64,000 nucleotides of DNA from an uncultured Oscillospiraceae bacterium (GTDB lineage: Bacteria > Bacillota > Clostridia > Oscillospirales > Oscillospiraceae). The notes beneath the pieces were generated by a model. That model worked only from the letters and a program-made list of their open reading frames with translations, was not told the DNA's origin and ran no database searches. The stretch is taken from the NCBI GenBank assembly GCA_934661735.1, contig CAKUJN010000001.1, positions 13,494 to 77,493 of the forward strand. The letters are read 5' to 3'. Of the stretch, positions 16,546-25,374 are shown piece after piece. The position numbers were made by a program, and so were the translations under genes. Position 1 is the first letter of the stretch, and the number at the start of each line of letters is the position of its first letter.

Positions 16546-18612
16546 ATGGGCTATACTGCCAATGACATTCGCAACATCTGCCTGCTGGGCCACGGCGGCG
16601 ACGGCAAATCCGCGCTGTGCGAAAGCATGCTGTTCACGACCAAGGCGATCACCCGTCTGGGCAAGCGCGCGGACGGCACCACTGTCTCGGACTTCGACGA
16701 CGAAGAGAAGAAGAGACAGTATTCCATTTCGACCTCTGTGATCCCCGTCGAATATAACAAGTGCAAGATCAACGTTCTGGACAACCCCGGCTATTTTGAT
16801 TTCGCCGGTCAGATCGTTCAGTCTCTGCGCGTCGCGGACGCGGGCATTATCTGCGTCACTGCCAAGAGCGGCATCGGCGTCGGCACCGAAAAGGGCTGGA
16901 AGTATCTTGCCAAGGCAAAGCTGCCCGCCATGTTCTACATTTCCAAGCTGGATGAGGAGCATGCCAATTATTTCAACGTTTTTGACAGCCTGCGCGAGAT
17001 GTTCGGCGCGTCCGTCATCCCGTTCGTGTTCCCGATTCTGAACGGCGAACAGGCCGTCGGTGTTGTCGACCTGCTGGCGAAGAAGGCGTATGACGCCTCC
17101 GGCAAGGAAATCGCTCTGCCCGCCGATGCGGAAGAGAAGATCGAAGAATACATGATGGAGCTCAATGAGCAGATCGCCGAGACCAGCGAGGAGCTGATGG
17201 AGAAGTTCTTCGCCGAGGAGCCGTTCACCGAGGAGGAAATCCTCAGCGGCGTCAAGGCCGGTATCCGCGACCGCGCCATCACCCCCGTGTTCTGCGGCTG
17301 CGCCATGTCCGGCCTCGGCACTACGGTTCTGCTGGACAATCTGGTCAAGTTCGCGCCCAATCCTCTGGAGGGCAGACCCATGACCGCCATCGAGGACGAC
17401 AAGGAAGTCGAGTTCAAGCTCGATCCCAAGGGCAGCCCCATGGCCTTTGTGTTCAACACCATGGCCGACCAGTACGGCAAGAACTCCTACTTCAAGGTCA
17501 TTTCCGGCGACGTTGAGGACACCATGACCGTTGTCAACGCCCGTACCGGCGACAGCGAAAAGCTGGGCAACATGTTCTTCCCGAAGGGCAAGGAAAACAC
17601 CAAGACCTCCAAAATCTGCTGCGGCGATATCGGCGTATTCACCAAGCTCGCCTCCGTCAAGACCGGCGACACGCTGGGCATGGCCGGCAAGACTGCTGTG
17701 ATCAAGCCCATGAGCTATGACGAGCCGATGTACAAGATGGCCATCTACGCCAAGGTCAAGGGCACCGAGGATAAGATCGCCGCGGGTCTGGTCAAGCTGA
17801 ACGAGGAGGATGCCTCCTTTACCTATGGTAACGATCCCGAGACCAAGGAACTGATCATCTCCGGCGCGGGCGACATGCAGCTGTCCGTCCTGATGGCCAA
17901 GCTCCAGAGCAAGTACAAGGTCGAGGCCGTTCTCAAGCCCGCCAAGATTGCCTACCGCGAGACCATCAAGAAGAAGGTCGAGATCCACGGCCGCCACAAG
18001 AAGCAGTCCGGCGGCCACGGCCAGTTCGGCGACGTCTATATCCGCTTTGAGCCGCAGTCCGAGTCTGAGGAAATGGTGTTTGCCGACGAGACCGTCGGCG
18101 GCTGCGTGCCGAAGAACTTCATTCCGTCGGTCGAAAAGGGCCTGCGCAACTGCGTCGGCAAGGGCGTTCTGGCCGGTTATCCGGTTGTGTTCCTGAAGTC
18201 CACGCTGTACTTCGGCTCCTACCATCCCGTCGACTCCTCCGATATGGCGTTCCAGACCGCTGCCGGCATCGCCTACAAGGAAGGCCTGCCCACCGCCGGC
18301 CCGACGCTGCTTGAGCCGATCGGCGAGCTGAAGGTTCTGGTTCCCGACTCCAACATGGGCGATATCATCGGCGATCTGAACAAGCGCCGCGGCCGTGTTA
18401 TGGGCATGAACCCCGATCCCGAGAACGTCGGCTATCAGACCGTCGAGGCCGAGGTCCCGATGGGCGAAATGTCCTCCTACACCATCGACCTGCGCGCCAT
18501 GACGCAGGGCCGCGGTTCCTACACGCTGAACTTCGTCCGTTACGAGGAGGTTCCGCAGATGAATCAGGCCAAGATCATCGAGGAAGCCAAGAAGGACGCC
18601 GAGGAAGAATAA
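16546..18612 (+). CDS. Elongation factor G-like GTPase
   Basis: A 688-residue translational GTPase with the domain layout of EF-G, but clearly a divergent paralogue. The P-loop is GHGGDGKS at about residues 14-21, where true EF-G has AHIDAGKT. The G3 motif is DNPGYFDF rather than DTPGHVDF, and the G4 position reads SKLD instead of NKxD, which would weaken guanine specificity. Domains II-V follow, with EF-G-type segments such as SGAGDMQLSVLMAKL, GHGQFGDVYI and TVEAEVPMGEMSSY. Such EF-G-like proteins are widespread in Firmicutes beside the essential fusA; their role is not settled. It has its own promoter and terminator and is monocistronic. Confidence 0.9.
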   Translation: MGYTANDIRNICLLGHGGDGKSALCESMLFTTKAITRLGKRADGTTVSDFDDEEKKRQYSISTSVIPVEYNKCKINVLDNPGYFDFAGQIVQSLRVADAGIICVTAKSGIGVGTEKGWKYLAKAKLPAMFYISKLDEEHANYFNVFDSLREMFGASVIPFVFPILNGEQAVGVVDLLAKKAYDASGKEIALPADAEEKIEEYMMELNEQIAETSEELMEKFFAEEPFTEEEILSGVKAGIRDRAITPVFCGCAMSGLGTTVLLDNLVKFAPNPLEGRPMTAIEDDKEVEFKLDPKGSPMAFVFNTMADQYGKNSYFKVISGDVEDTMTVVNARTGDSEKLGNMFFPKGKENTKTSKICCGDIGVFTKLASVKTGDTLGMAGKTAVIKPMSYDEPMYKMAIYAKVKGTEDKIAAGLVKLNEEDASFTYGNDPETKELIISGAGDMQLSVLMAKLQSKYKVEAVLKPAKIAYRETIKKKVEIHGRHKKQSGGHGQFGDVYIRFEPQSESEEMVFADETVGGCVPKNFIPSVEKGLRNCVGKGVLAGYPVVFLKSTLYFGSYHPVDSSDMAFQTAAGIAYKEGLPTAGPTLLEPIGELKVLVPDSNMGDIIGDLNKRRGRVMGMNPDPENVGYQTVEAEVPMGEMSSYTIDLRAMTQGRGSYTLNFVRYEEVPQMNQAKIIEEAKKDAEEE

Positions 18613-18625
18613 TTTTTCAACGCAC

Positions 18626-18654
18626 AAAGCGCCGCCCGTTCGGGCGGCGCTTTT
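18626..18654 (+). terminator. Rho-independent terminator of the EF-G-like gene
   Basis: A perfect stem AAAGCGCCGCCCG / CGGGCGGCGCTTT with a two- to three-base loop and a TTTT tail, 14 bases after the stop. Confidence 0.92.
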
Positions 18655-18679
18655 CTGCGTCCGGCAGAGAGCTTTCTGT

Positions 18680-19500
18680 GCATCCTGTAGGGGCCGACGA
18701 CTCTGTCGGCCCTTTTCTCCGGTTTCACCGGACTACCTCTTTCGCGGCTACACCGCAACTGTGTCTCCGACGGCCTACTTTTTCTGTTGCGCCAGAAAAA
18801 GTAGGCAAAAAGAAGCGCTTGGGGATGCGATATATTGCGCGCGGCCGCGCGCGATTTTTATTTTACGCCCTGTTGGGCGCAAATTTGCAACCTTTCCAAT
18901 GGCTTTCAGTGCGGATAAATGTACTACACGCAGTTATCAACGGACTGCATCAATTTCGGTTTTGCTCATTTCCGGAATACTCGGCCGATTACGATGTTAC
19001 ACAGCATGTTGTAGGGGCCGATGCCCACATCGGCCCGTTTGGGCAATTCCGAATTCGCCGCAGATTTCCGTTAAAACGGTTGCGCACTGCGCGGGCCGAT
19101 GTGGGCGTCGGCCCCTACAGAGATTTACAATAGAACGCAAATATATTGCACCACCGGCGAATGCGTAGATGCGCTGTTGTTTCCACGGCAGGGTGTTTTA
19201 CCATCTCCATGCGCGGCAACGATCATCGATGGGAGCGTTGCCACAACGCAGGCGGCGCTGTAGTCCAGTTTTGCAGAGAGATTTCCGTGTGCTGGCCGCA
19301 GCCTCCTTCGATGGGGTAATTCTGTGGCACCGCGGTACAATCCGATTCGCTTCCAGCGTCTCTTTTTGCCTACTTTTTCTGGCAAGACAGAAAAAGTAGG
19401 CCGCCGGAGGCACGGCTGCGGTCTCGGCGCATTCAACGGCATCTCTGCTGCCAACCGGTAAGGCTGGGCGGACAGGGTCGTCCGCCCCTACGGGCTCTCC
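18680..19500. repeat. Composite non-coding repeat element, copy B
   Basis: About 0.8 kb between the convergent ends of the EF-G-like gene and rnfB. It starts with the GTAGGGGCCGACGACTC palindrome (18686-18714). A CCTACTTTTTCTG/CAGAAAAAGTAGG palindrome follows at about 18774-18808, then GCGCGC-rich stems near 18835-18855. A GGGCCGAT-type palindrome occurs twice (about 19013-19045 and 19092-19118). The block at 19125-19365, closely similar to copies A and C, contains the stem-loop at about 19212-19250, then a second CTACTTTTTCTG palindrome (19369-19399). A last GTCCGCCCCTAC half-unit ends near 19492. No coding sequence is supported. Confidence 0.8.
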
Positions 19501-19556
19501 CGCGCAGGGGAAGAAAAAGGGACCGGCGTATCCGCCGGCCTCTTTTTTGAATCCTT

Positions 19557-20366
19557 CTATGCCTCCGCGGCGGCGGGACTTTGCAGCAGCATCGCCGCGC
19601 CGGTTGGACAGCTCTCCGCGCACAGGCCACAGCCGGTGCAGCGCGCATAATCAATACGCGCAAGGTTGTTTTCCACCGCAATTGCGCCGGATGGGCAGAC
19701 CTTTTCGCACTTTTTGCAGCCAATGCAGCCCGAACTGCACGCCTTACGCGTCTGCGCGCCCTTGTCCAGATTCGAGCAGCGCACCGCGCTGACCGCGGCG
19801 GCCGGAACAATTTCAATCAGCTTCTGCGGGCACGCCGCGGCGCACAGGCCGCAGCCGGTGCAAAGCGCCGCGTCTGCCTGCGCGACGCCTCGGTTCAGAT
19901 GGATCGCGCCGTTCGGACAGGTCCGGACGCAGTCGCCAAGGCCGAGACAGCCGTAGACGCAGCTCCCCGCGCCGCCGAAAAACAGCTTCGCCGCCGCGCA
20001 TTGCGGAATGCCGCGGTAGTCGCTGTGCACGGCGGTTGCCTCGCAAGTTCCGGCGCAGTGGACCAGCGCAGCCTTCTGCTCAACCTCGCCTGCGTCCACG
20101 CCAAGCACCGCCGCAAGCCTCTGCGCGGTCTGCGCGCCGCCCGGAACACAGAGATTGGTCGCGGTTGCAGGGTCAAGCAGCGCTTTGGCATAGCCGTCGC
20201 AGCCGCTGAAGCCGCACGCGCCGCAGTTTGCGCCGGGCAGGCATTCGCGGATGGCGGGCAGGCGCTCGTCCTCATGCACCGCCATAACGGCGGACGCGAC
20301 GGAGAGGCCCACGCCGCAGATCAGGCCGATCACGGCCACGGCCAGAATCGGAATCAGAATTTCCAT
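19557..20366 (-). CDS. rnfB: Rnf complex electron-transfer subunit RnfB
   Basis: A 269-residue iron-sulfur subunit that receives electrons from reduced ferredoxin and passes them into the membrane Rnf complex (ferredoxin:NAD+ oxidoreductase). One N-terminal membrane helix (about residues 4-26) is followed by the RnfB four-cysteine motif CLPGANCGACGFSGC. Then come four ferredoxin-type clusters, starting CLGLGDCVRTCP, CTGCGLCAAACP, CIGCKKCEKVCP and CTGCGLCAESCP. It is the last gene of the operon, 12 bases after rnfA. Its 3' end faces the EF-G-like gene across repeat copy B, and I see no strong minus-strand terminator of its own. Confidence 0.96.
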   Translation of the reverse strand: MEILIPILAVAVIGLICGVGLSVASAVMAVHEDERLPAIRECLPGANCGACGFSGCDGYAKALLDPATATNLCVPGGAQTAQRLAAVLGVDAGEVEQKAALVHCAGTCEATAVHSDYRGIPQCAAAKLFFGGAGSCVYGCLGLGDCVRTCPNGAIHLNRGVAQADAALCTGCGLCAAACPQKLIEIVPAAAVSAVRCSNLDKGAQTRKACSSGCIGCKKCEKVCPSGAIAVENNLARIDYARCTGCGLCAESCPTGAAMLLQSPAAAEA

Positions 20367-20378
20367 CCCAGCACCTCC

Positions 20379-20972
20379 TCAGCCGAACAGCCGGTCCAGA
20401 ACGCCGGCAAATCCAAAGAACGAAAGCGACACAATCGCCGCCGAAACCAGCGTGATCGGCAGGCCCTCGAACGACTTCGGCGGCTCGGCCTCCTCCACGC
20501 GCGAGCGCACGCCGGAGAAGATCACCATCGCCAGAAAGAAGCCCAGACCGCAGCCCAGCGCCGTCAGAAGCGAATCGCCGTAGGAAAGTCTGTCGGAGAT
20601 GTTGTTCATCGTCACGCCCAGCACGCCGCAGTTCGTCGTAATCAGCGGCAGATACACACCCAGCGACTTGTGCAGCGCCGGAATATAGCGCTTGAGCACG
20701 ATTTCCACCAGCTGCACCAGCGCTGCGATGACCAGAATGAAAACAACCGTCTCCATATAGGTAAAGTCGATTTTCCCCGCCAGCAGCAGGTGATAGATCG
20801 GCCATGTGACGGCCGTGGCCAGAACCTCGACAAAAATGACGGCAAGGCTCATGCCGGTGGCCTGATCCAGCTTCTTTGACACGCCGAGGAACGGGCAGAT
20901 GCCAAGGAATTTGACCAGCACATAGTTGTTGGTGATGGCCGCCGTGAGAATCACGAAAATCAGATGCTTCAC
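20379..20972 (-). CDS. rnfA: Rnf complex membrane subunit RnfA
   Basis: A 197-residue integral membrane subunit, normally about 190 residues with six transmembrane helices and inverted topology relative to RnfE. The typical opening KHLIFVILTAAITNNYVLVKFLGICPFLGV is visible in two parts, including the conserved NNYV and the Cys of GICPF that helps hold the membrane iron-sulfur cluster; a second such Cys lies in TTNCGVLG. I place the start at a GTG (20972) because the protein begins there in homologous positions and the GTG overlaps the rnfE stop as GTGA. A longer in-frame extension to 21173 is antisense-like and not Rnf sequence. Confidence 0.93.
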   Translation of the reverse strand: MKHLIFVILTAAITNNYVLVKFLGICPFLGVSKKLDQATGMSLAVIFVEVLATAVTWPIYHLLLAGKIDFTYMETVVFILVIAALVQLVEIVLKRYIPALHKSLGVYLPLITTNCGVLGVTMNNISDRLSYGDSLLTALGCGLGFFLAMVIFSGVRSRVEEAEPPKSFEGLPITLVSAAIVSLSFFGFAGVLDRLFG

Positions 20973-21640
20973 TTTGCCGCGCCCTCCTTTCCGCATGCGC
21001 CCTGTCCGCAGCCCGGACAGCCCTCGCAGCCGAATTCCTTCTTTTTGATCGCGCGTCCCTTTGTAATTTTGTTGACCAGCGCAATCATACAGCCGTAGAC
21101 GAAAAAGCCGCCTGGCGCCATCGTCAGAATACCGACGGGATTGTCCTTCAGCCATGGAATGGGCAGGCCGCACCAGCTGCCCGCGCCAAGCACCTCGCGG
21201 ATGGAGGCCATCGCCACCAGTGCCAGCGTAAAGCCGAGACCCATGCCCGCGCCGTCAATGGCCGAATCCAGCACGCCGTGCTTGTTGGCGTACATTTCCG
21301 CGCGGCCCAGAATGATGCAGTTGACGACGATCAGCGACAGGTACACGCCCAGCGACTGATACAGCGAAAACGCGTATGCCTCCATCAGCAGCTCGACCAC
21401 CGTGACAAAGCCCGCAATCAGCACGATATAGCACGGGATGCGCACGCGGTCGGGAATCACGTTCCGCAGCGCGGAAATCGCCATGTTGGAGAGAATCAGA
21501 ACGATGGTCGCCGCAATTCCCATGCCGGCGGCCGACGTGACCGACGTGGAAATCGCCAGCGTCGGACAGGTGCCCAGCACCAGCACCAGAACGGGGTTTT
21601 CCCGAATCAGGCCCTTGAGAAAATTCTGCACTCTGCTCAT
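20969..21640 (-). CDS. rnfE: Rnf complex membrane subunit RnfE
   Basis: A 223-residue membrane subunit, paralogous to RnfA, with about six helices. Seen: LVLGTCPTLAISTSV with the conserved Cys near residue 25, and VVNCIILGRAE with the second cluster Cys. The C-terminal tail is unusually cysteine-rich (CEGCPGCGQGACGKEG), which resembles a small metal-binding extension not needed for the core fold. Its ATG overlaps the rnfG stop, and its stop overlaps the rnfA GTG, so all three are translationally coupled. Confidence 0.95.
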   Translation of the reverse strand: MSRVQNFLKGLIRENPVLVLVLGTCPTLAISTSVTSAAGMGIAATIVLILSNMAISALRNVIPDRVRIPCYIVLIAGFVTVVELLMEAYAFSLYQSLGVYLSLIVVNCIILGRAEMYANKHGVLDSAIDGAGMGLGFTLALVAMASIREVLGAGSWCGLPIPWLKDNPVGILTMAPGGFFVYGCMIALVNKITKGRAIKKKEFGCEGCPGCGQGACGKEGAAK

Positions 21641-22176
21641 TTTTCCGCCTCCTTTACGCTTTCATACGCCGCGAAGGCCGCGCGCACACAGCCCTCATAG
21701 GCCGTGGAGGTGATCGTCGCGTGCGACACGGCGTCCACGCCCGCAAGCGACGCGTCCTTTCCGGCGTACTGGCCGGTATAGCTCTCATCTGCCGTCTTAC
21801 CGCCCAGCGTGCTTGTTTCACCGGAGACGTCCAGCGTCCGCACGCTGAGAATTTTTCCGTCCGTTCCGATGGCGCACAGGACGGAGATTGTGCCGCCGAA
21901 GCCTTTTCCCTCGGCGGTAAAGACATAGCCGCAGACCTCGCCGCCGTGCAGCGCGGCATAGCCGCTGACGACGCCGTCCGGCAGCGTGCCGGTCAGCTGT
22001 GTGAACGAGTCTGCCTGCGGAATCACCGCGCGGCGCGCCTCGTCCTCGCGCAGTGCGGCGTTTGCCGCCGACACCGGCGCGGTGAAGTGGTTGACGACGG
22101 CCAGCGCCGCCGCGATCACGACGCAGATGACCAGCAGCACCGTGATGCTTTTCAGAATGTCCTTTTTCTGATTCAT
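21637..22176 (-). CDS. rnfG: Rnf complex FMN-carrying subunit RnfG
   Basis: A 179-residue subunit with one N-terminal helix (about residues 11-30) and an extracytoplasmic FMN-binding domain. FMN is normally linked to a threonine in an SGATxT-type motif by ApbE. Here the segment is VDAVSHATITSTA near residue 155, with His in place of the usual Gly; the acceptor Thr is kept. The ATG at 22176 overlaps the rnfD stop (ATGA). A longer in-frame reading to 22803 runs antisense-like over rnfD and is not real. ApbE is encoded at the head of the same operon. Confidence 0.94.
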   Translation of the reverse strand: MNQKKDILKSITVLLVICVVIAAALAVVNHFTAPVSAANAALREDEARRAVIPQADSFTQLTGTLPDGVVSGYAALHGGEVCGYVFTAEGKGFGGTISVLCAIGTDGKILSVRTLDVSGETSTLGGKTADESYTGQYAGKDASLAGVDAVSHATITSTAYEGCVRAAFAAYESVKEAEK

Positions 22177-23081
22177 GCGTCCACACCTCCAAACGGCTTT
22201 GTGCGCGTCCAGCGGGAGAGATACGGCGTCAGAATGTTCATGAACAGAATCGCAAACGACACGCCCTCGGTATACGAGCCGTAGATACGGATGAGCACCG
22301 TCAGAAGCCCCGCGCCAAGGCCGAACAGCACGCGGCCCCACGGCGTGGACGGCGTTGTGACATAGTCGGTCGCCATGAACACCGCGCCCAGCATCAGTCC
22401 GCCGGAAAGAATCTGCACCAGCGGCTGCTGGCCCAGCAGGGCCGTCAGCACGAACACCGTGCCGACATACACGACCGGCGTCTGCCATGTGATTACGCGG
22501 CGGATAAGCAGATACGCAAAGCCCAGCAGCAGCGCCGCCGTGCACGTCTCGCCGATGCAGCCGCCGTAATTTCCAAGCAGCAGCGTCACATAATCCGGCG
22601 CCGCCTGTCCCGCGCGAACCATGGCCAGCGGCGTTGCGCTGGACACCGCGTCGGGATACACCCACGCCGTCATCGTGCCGGAGAACGCCAGCAGCATGAC
22701 AATGCGCGCCGTAATGGCGGGATTTGCGAAATTCTTTCCGATGCCGCCAAAGAGCATTTTCACCGCAACAATCGCGGTCAGACAGCCGAACGCCGCCTGC
22801 CACAGCGGAATGGAAACCGGAAGATTGTACGCCAGCAGCACGCCCGTCACCGCCGCAGACAGATCGCCGACGGTTACCGGCATATGGCAGAGCTTTTCAT
22901 ACCCGAACTCAAACAGCACGCAGCAGCCCGCGCAGAACGCCGTAACCAGCAGTGCGCGCCATCCGAAAATGACGATTGCCGCGATCAGCGCCGGCGAAAG
23001 CGCGATCAGCACGTCGCGCATAATGACCGCCGTTGTGCATTTTGTGCTGATATGCGGCGAGGCCGATAGAATCTGACTCAT
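22173..23081 (-). CDS. rnfD: Rnf complex membrane subunit RnfD
   Basis: A 302-residue subunit of the NqrB/RnfD family with about eight to ten membrane helices. It opens SASPHISTKCTTAVIMRDVL, typical of RnfD, and carries DAVSSATPLAMVR, the site where RnfD receives covalent FMN on the Thr of an SGATP-like motif (Ser replaces Gly). The conserved FMATDYVTTPSTPWGR segment is near residue 245. The start at 23081 has a GGAGGC site and overlaps the rnfC stop as ATGA; upstream in-frame sequence is the rnfC coding region read in another frame. Confidence 0.95.
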   Translation of the reverse strand: MSQILSASPHISTKCTTAVIMRDVLIALSPALIAAIVIFGWRALLVTAFCAGCCVLFEFGYEKLCHMPVTVGDLSAAVTGVLLAYNLPVSIPLWQAAFGCLTAIVAVKMLFGGIGKNFANPAITARIVMLLAFSGTMTAWVYPDAVSSATPLAMVRAGQAAPDYVTLLLGNYGGCIGETCTAALLLGFAYLLIRRVITWQTPVVYVGTVFVLTALLGQQPLVQILSGGLMLGAVFMATDYVTTPSTPWGRVLFGLGAGLLTVLIRIYGSYTEGVSFAILFMNILTPYLSRWTRTKPFGGVDA

Positions 23082-24424
23082 TTTGCCGCCTCCTTTTCCG
23101 CCTCTGCGCGCGCCGCCTGCGCCTTTTTCCACGCGGCGGCCTGCGCCTTGGCCAGCTTGTTTGTCTGTACCAGCGGCCGGTGCGCGGGACAGCCGTAGCT
23201 GCAGCAGCCGCACTCCATGCAGAGATTGACCTTCAGCTCGACCAGCCGCTCAACCTTACCGGCCAGATACGCCGTCTCCAGCTCGCACGGCATCAGGTTC
23301 AGCGGGCAGTGCGCAATGCACCGGCCGCAGCGGATGCACGCCGTCGGCTCGGGCGGCACGGCCTCCGCCTCGCCAAACGCCAGAATGGCGTTGGTATTTT
23401 TCAGAACCGGCTGCTCGAGATCGGGCACGGCGACGCCCATCATCGGCCCGCCGTACAGCACCTTGCGCGGCTCGGTGACAAAGCCGCCGCACGCCTCAAA
23501 CACGTCGCGCATCCGCGTCCCGATGGGCACCAGCACGTTTTTCGGCTCGCGCACGGCGGTGCCGTCCACCGTGACGCACTTTTTGACCAGCGGCAGCCCC
23601 GTCCGGCAATAGCGCGCAATGGAGGAGATCGTCGTACAGTTCAGCACAATCACACCCACGTCGATGGGGAGCTTTCCCTCCGGCACAATCCGCCCCGTCA
23701 GATTGTAGATCAGCACCTTTTCGCCGCCCTGCGGGTACAGCGAGCGCAGCGGCCGGACCTCCATGTCCGGCTCGTCCTTTGTCAGCTCGCGATAGCGCCG
23801 GATGCACTCGGGCTTGTTGTCCTCAATACCGAATACGATTTTCGGCACGTTCAGAAACTTTTTCAGCAGCTGACACCCCAGCAGCACGTCGCCGGAATAG
23901 TCGATCATCGCGCGCGTGTCCGAGGTGATATACGGCTCGCACTCCGCGCCGTTGACCAGTATGTACTTCACCTGATCCAGATTCTTGACCGTCAGCTTCA
24001 CGACCGTCGGGAAGCCCGCGCCGCCGAGACCGACCAGTCCGCTCGCGCGTACCGCGTCCAGAAAATCCTGCATGGTCTCCAGCTTTGGCGGCTGAAGCCC
24101 CTCCCAGCGCTCGTCGCGTCCGTCAGATTCAATCTCAATGACCTGTCCCATGCGTCCGGCGGCGTTGCGGCGCTCGTCGATTTTGACGACCTTTCCCGAG
24201 ACGCTGGCATAGATCGGCGCGGACACAAAGCCGCCTGCCTCCGCCACCAGCTGGCCGATTTTCACCGTGTCGCCCACCTTGACCACCGGCCGCGCCGGCG
24301 CGCCGATGTGCATCGTCATCGGCAGTACGACCGACGCAGGCGAGGCAAGCCTCTGCGTCCGCATGCCTGCCGTGGCCTTGCGCTGCGGCACGCGTATGCC
24401 GTGCAGATTACGCTTGAATATCAA
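23078..24424 (-). CDS. rnfC: Rnf complex NADH-dehydrogenase-like subunit RnfC
   Basis: A 448-residue peripheral subunit that binds FMN and NADH and carries two [4Fe-4S] clusters. Seen: FKRNLHG at the N-terminus, the MHIGAPARPVVKVGD biotinyl-like segment, the glycine-rich GLVGLGGAGFPT nucleotide site, and YILVNGAECEPYITSD. C-terminal clusters begin CIRCGRCIAHCP and CMECGCCSYGCP. The tail is Ala/Lys-rich and shorter than in proteobacteria. The best start is a TTG at 24424 with an AGGGGGG site; no ATG fits and longer reading frames have no RnfC sequence. It is first of rnfCDGEAB and follows the Gx-family gene by about 65 bases. Confidence 0.94.
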   Translation of the reverse strand: MIFKRNLHGIRVPQRKATAGMRTQRLASPASVVLPMTMHIGAPARPVVKVGDTVKIGQLVAEAGGFVSAPIYASVSGKVVKIDERRNAAGRMGQVIEIESDGRDERWEGLQPPKLETMQDFLDAVRASGLVGLGGAGFPTVVKLTVKNLDQVKYILVNGAECEPYITSDTRAMIDYSGDVLLGCQLLKKFLNVPKIVFGIEDNKPECIRRYRELTKDEPDMEVRPLRSLYPQGGEKVLIYNLTGRIVPEGKLPIDVGVIVLNCTTISSIARYCRTGLPLVKKCVTVDGTAVREPKNVLVPIGTRMRDVFEACGGFVTEPRKVLYGGPMMGVAVPDLEQPVLKNTNAILAFGEAEAVPPEPTACIRCGRCIAHCPLNLMPCELETAYLAGKVERLVELKVNLCMECGCCSYGCPAHRPLVQTNKLAKAQAAAWKKAQAARAEAEKEAAK

Positions 24425-24488
24425 ATGGAATGCCCCCCTCTTCTTTTCAACAGAGCGCCGCGCCGTTCGCTCCGGCGCGCGCTCATTT

Positions 24489-25001
24489 TTACGGTTTGAA
24501 ATTCTCCGGAAGCCGCCGGAGCACCAGCTGCGCGCACAGTCCGGTAAACGCGCCCGCCGCCAGCGCCGCAAGCCCCAGAACCGGCAGATAATACACCAGC
24601 GCCGCCGTGCGCGTAATGACCAGCGCCGCGGCAAGCTGCCCCAGATTGTGCGCCAGCGCGCCGAAAATGCTGACCACCCAGAGCTGCCGCTGCGGAATCC
24701 ACCGCAGCGCAAGGCGCATCACGCCAAGCGCCAGCAGCCCGCCGGTCATGCTGTAGAAAAACGCCATGGTCTGCCCCGTCAGCAGGCAGCCGAGCGTGAC
24801 GCGCACCAGCGTCAGCCCCAGCGCCCACGGCGCGCCGCACCGGCACAGCGCGAACAGCGTAAACACGTTGCTCAGCCCTGGCTTGATGCCGGGCACTGCC
24901 GTCAGCGGCGGCAGCTGCGCCTCGATGACAAACACCACCAGCGCCGCTGCAGTCAGCGCCGCGGTCAGCGCAAGCGTGCGCGTTGACCTGTTCTTTCCCA
25001 T
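24489..25001 (-). CDS. Gx transporter family protein (heptaprenyl diphosphate synthase component I-like)
   Basis: A 170-residue integral membrane protein with about five helices, matching the Hpre_diP_synt_I/Gx transporter family: EAQLPPLTAVPGIKPGLSNV near residue 27, TLVRVTLGCLLTG, and SMTGGLLALGVM. The fold resembles ECF-type substrate-binding components. In many Firmicutes it sits with a NusG-domain-II gene, apbE and rnf genes, as here, so a role in flavin or quinone supply to the Rnf system has been inferred from context. Its biochemical function is not established. It starts one base after the stop of the NusG-II gene. Confidence 0.85.
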   Translation of the reverse strand: MGKNRSTRTLALTAALTAAALVVFVIEAQLPPLTAVPGIKPGLSNVFTLFALCRCGAPWALGLTLVRVTLGCLLTGQTMAFFYSMTGGLLALGVMRLALRWIPQRQLWVVSIFGALAHNLGQLAAALVITRTAALVYYLPVLGLAALAAGAFTGLCAQLVLRRLPENFKP

Positions 25002-25002
25002 C

Positions 25003-25374
25003 TCAGCCTCCCGCGCCGCTCACGGCGTCATACGGCTGTTCGGACGGCGAAAGCCACCGGATTGTCAGCCGGTTCGGCAGACACACAACGGGAAGCCCGT
25101 CCTCCGTCAGATATCCGTGCCGGACACAGACCTGATCGGGACACCCCGCCTCGATTACCCGCACGCCGCTTTGTGAAATTTCAATCGTATTTCCACCCGC
25201 CGGCCCGTCGATATGCACCGTCCGCGCTTCGCCCGCGGGTGTAACGGTATATAAAAGCACGCCGTCCTGATAAATTCCCGCCTGTGCGCCGCCGCGCGCC
25301 GGAAGCAGAAGCCATACTGCCGCCAGAACCGCCGCCGCGCCAAGAAAAATCAGAATCCACGTCCGGTTTTTCAT
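25003..25374 (-). CDS. NusG domain II-containing protein
   Basis: A 123-residue protein with an N-terminal signal anchor (about residues 5-24, WILIFLGAAAVLAAVWLLL) and a NusG-domain-II beta fold: GVRVIEAGCPDQVCVRHGYL, followed by PVVCLPNRLTI. The C-x-x-x-x-C-V-x-x-G pattern and PNRL are typical of this extracytoplasmic family, which usually accompanies ApbE and FMN-domain proteins. The start overlaps the apbE stop (ATGA). It is not transcription factor NusG itself. The two conserved cysteines could form a disulfide or bind a cofactor; that is inference. Confidence 0.87.
   Translation of the reverse strand: MKNRTWILIFLGAAAVLAAVWLLLPARGGAQAGIYQDGVLLYTVTPAGEARTVHIDGPAGGNTIEISQSGVRVIEAGCPDQVCVRHGYLTEDGLPVVCLPNRLTIRWLSPSEQPYDAVSGAGG

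Noticed and set aside
16186-18627. 813-codon frame antisense to the EF-G-like gene
   Set aside because: Same effect; the sense gene has a promoter, ribosome site, GTPase motifs and terminator.
21637-22803. A 388-residue version of RnfG and a 264-residue version of RnfA with long N-terminal extensions
   Set aside because: The extensions are other-frame readings of rnfD and rnfE. The shorter starts (22176 and 20972) overlap the previous stops and begin with family sequence.
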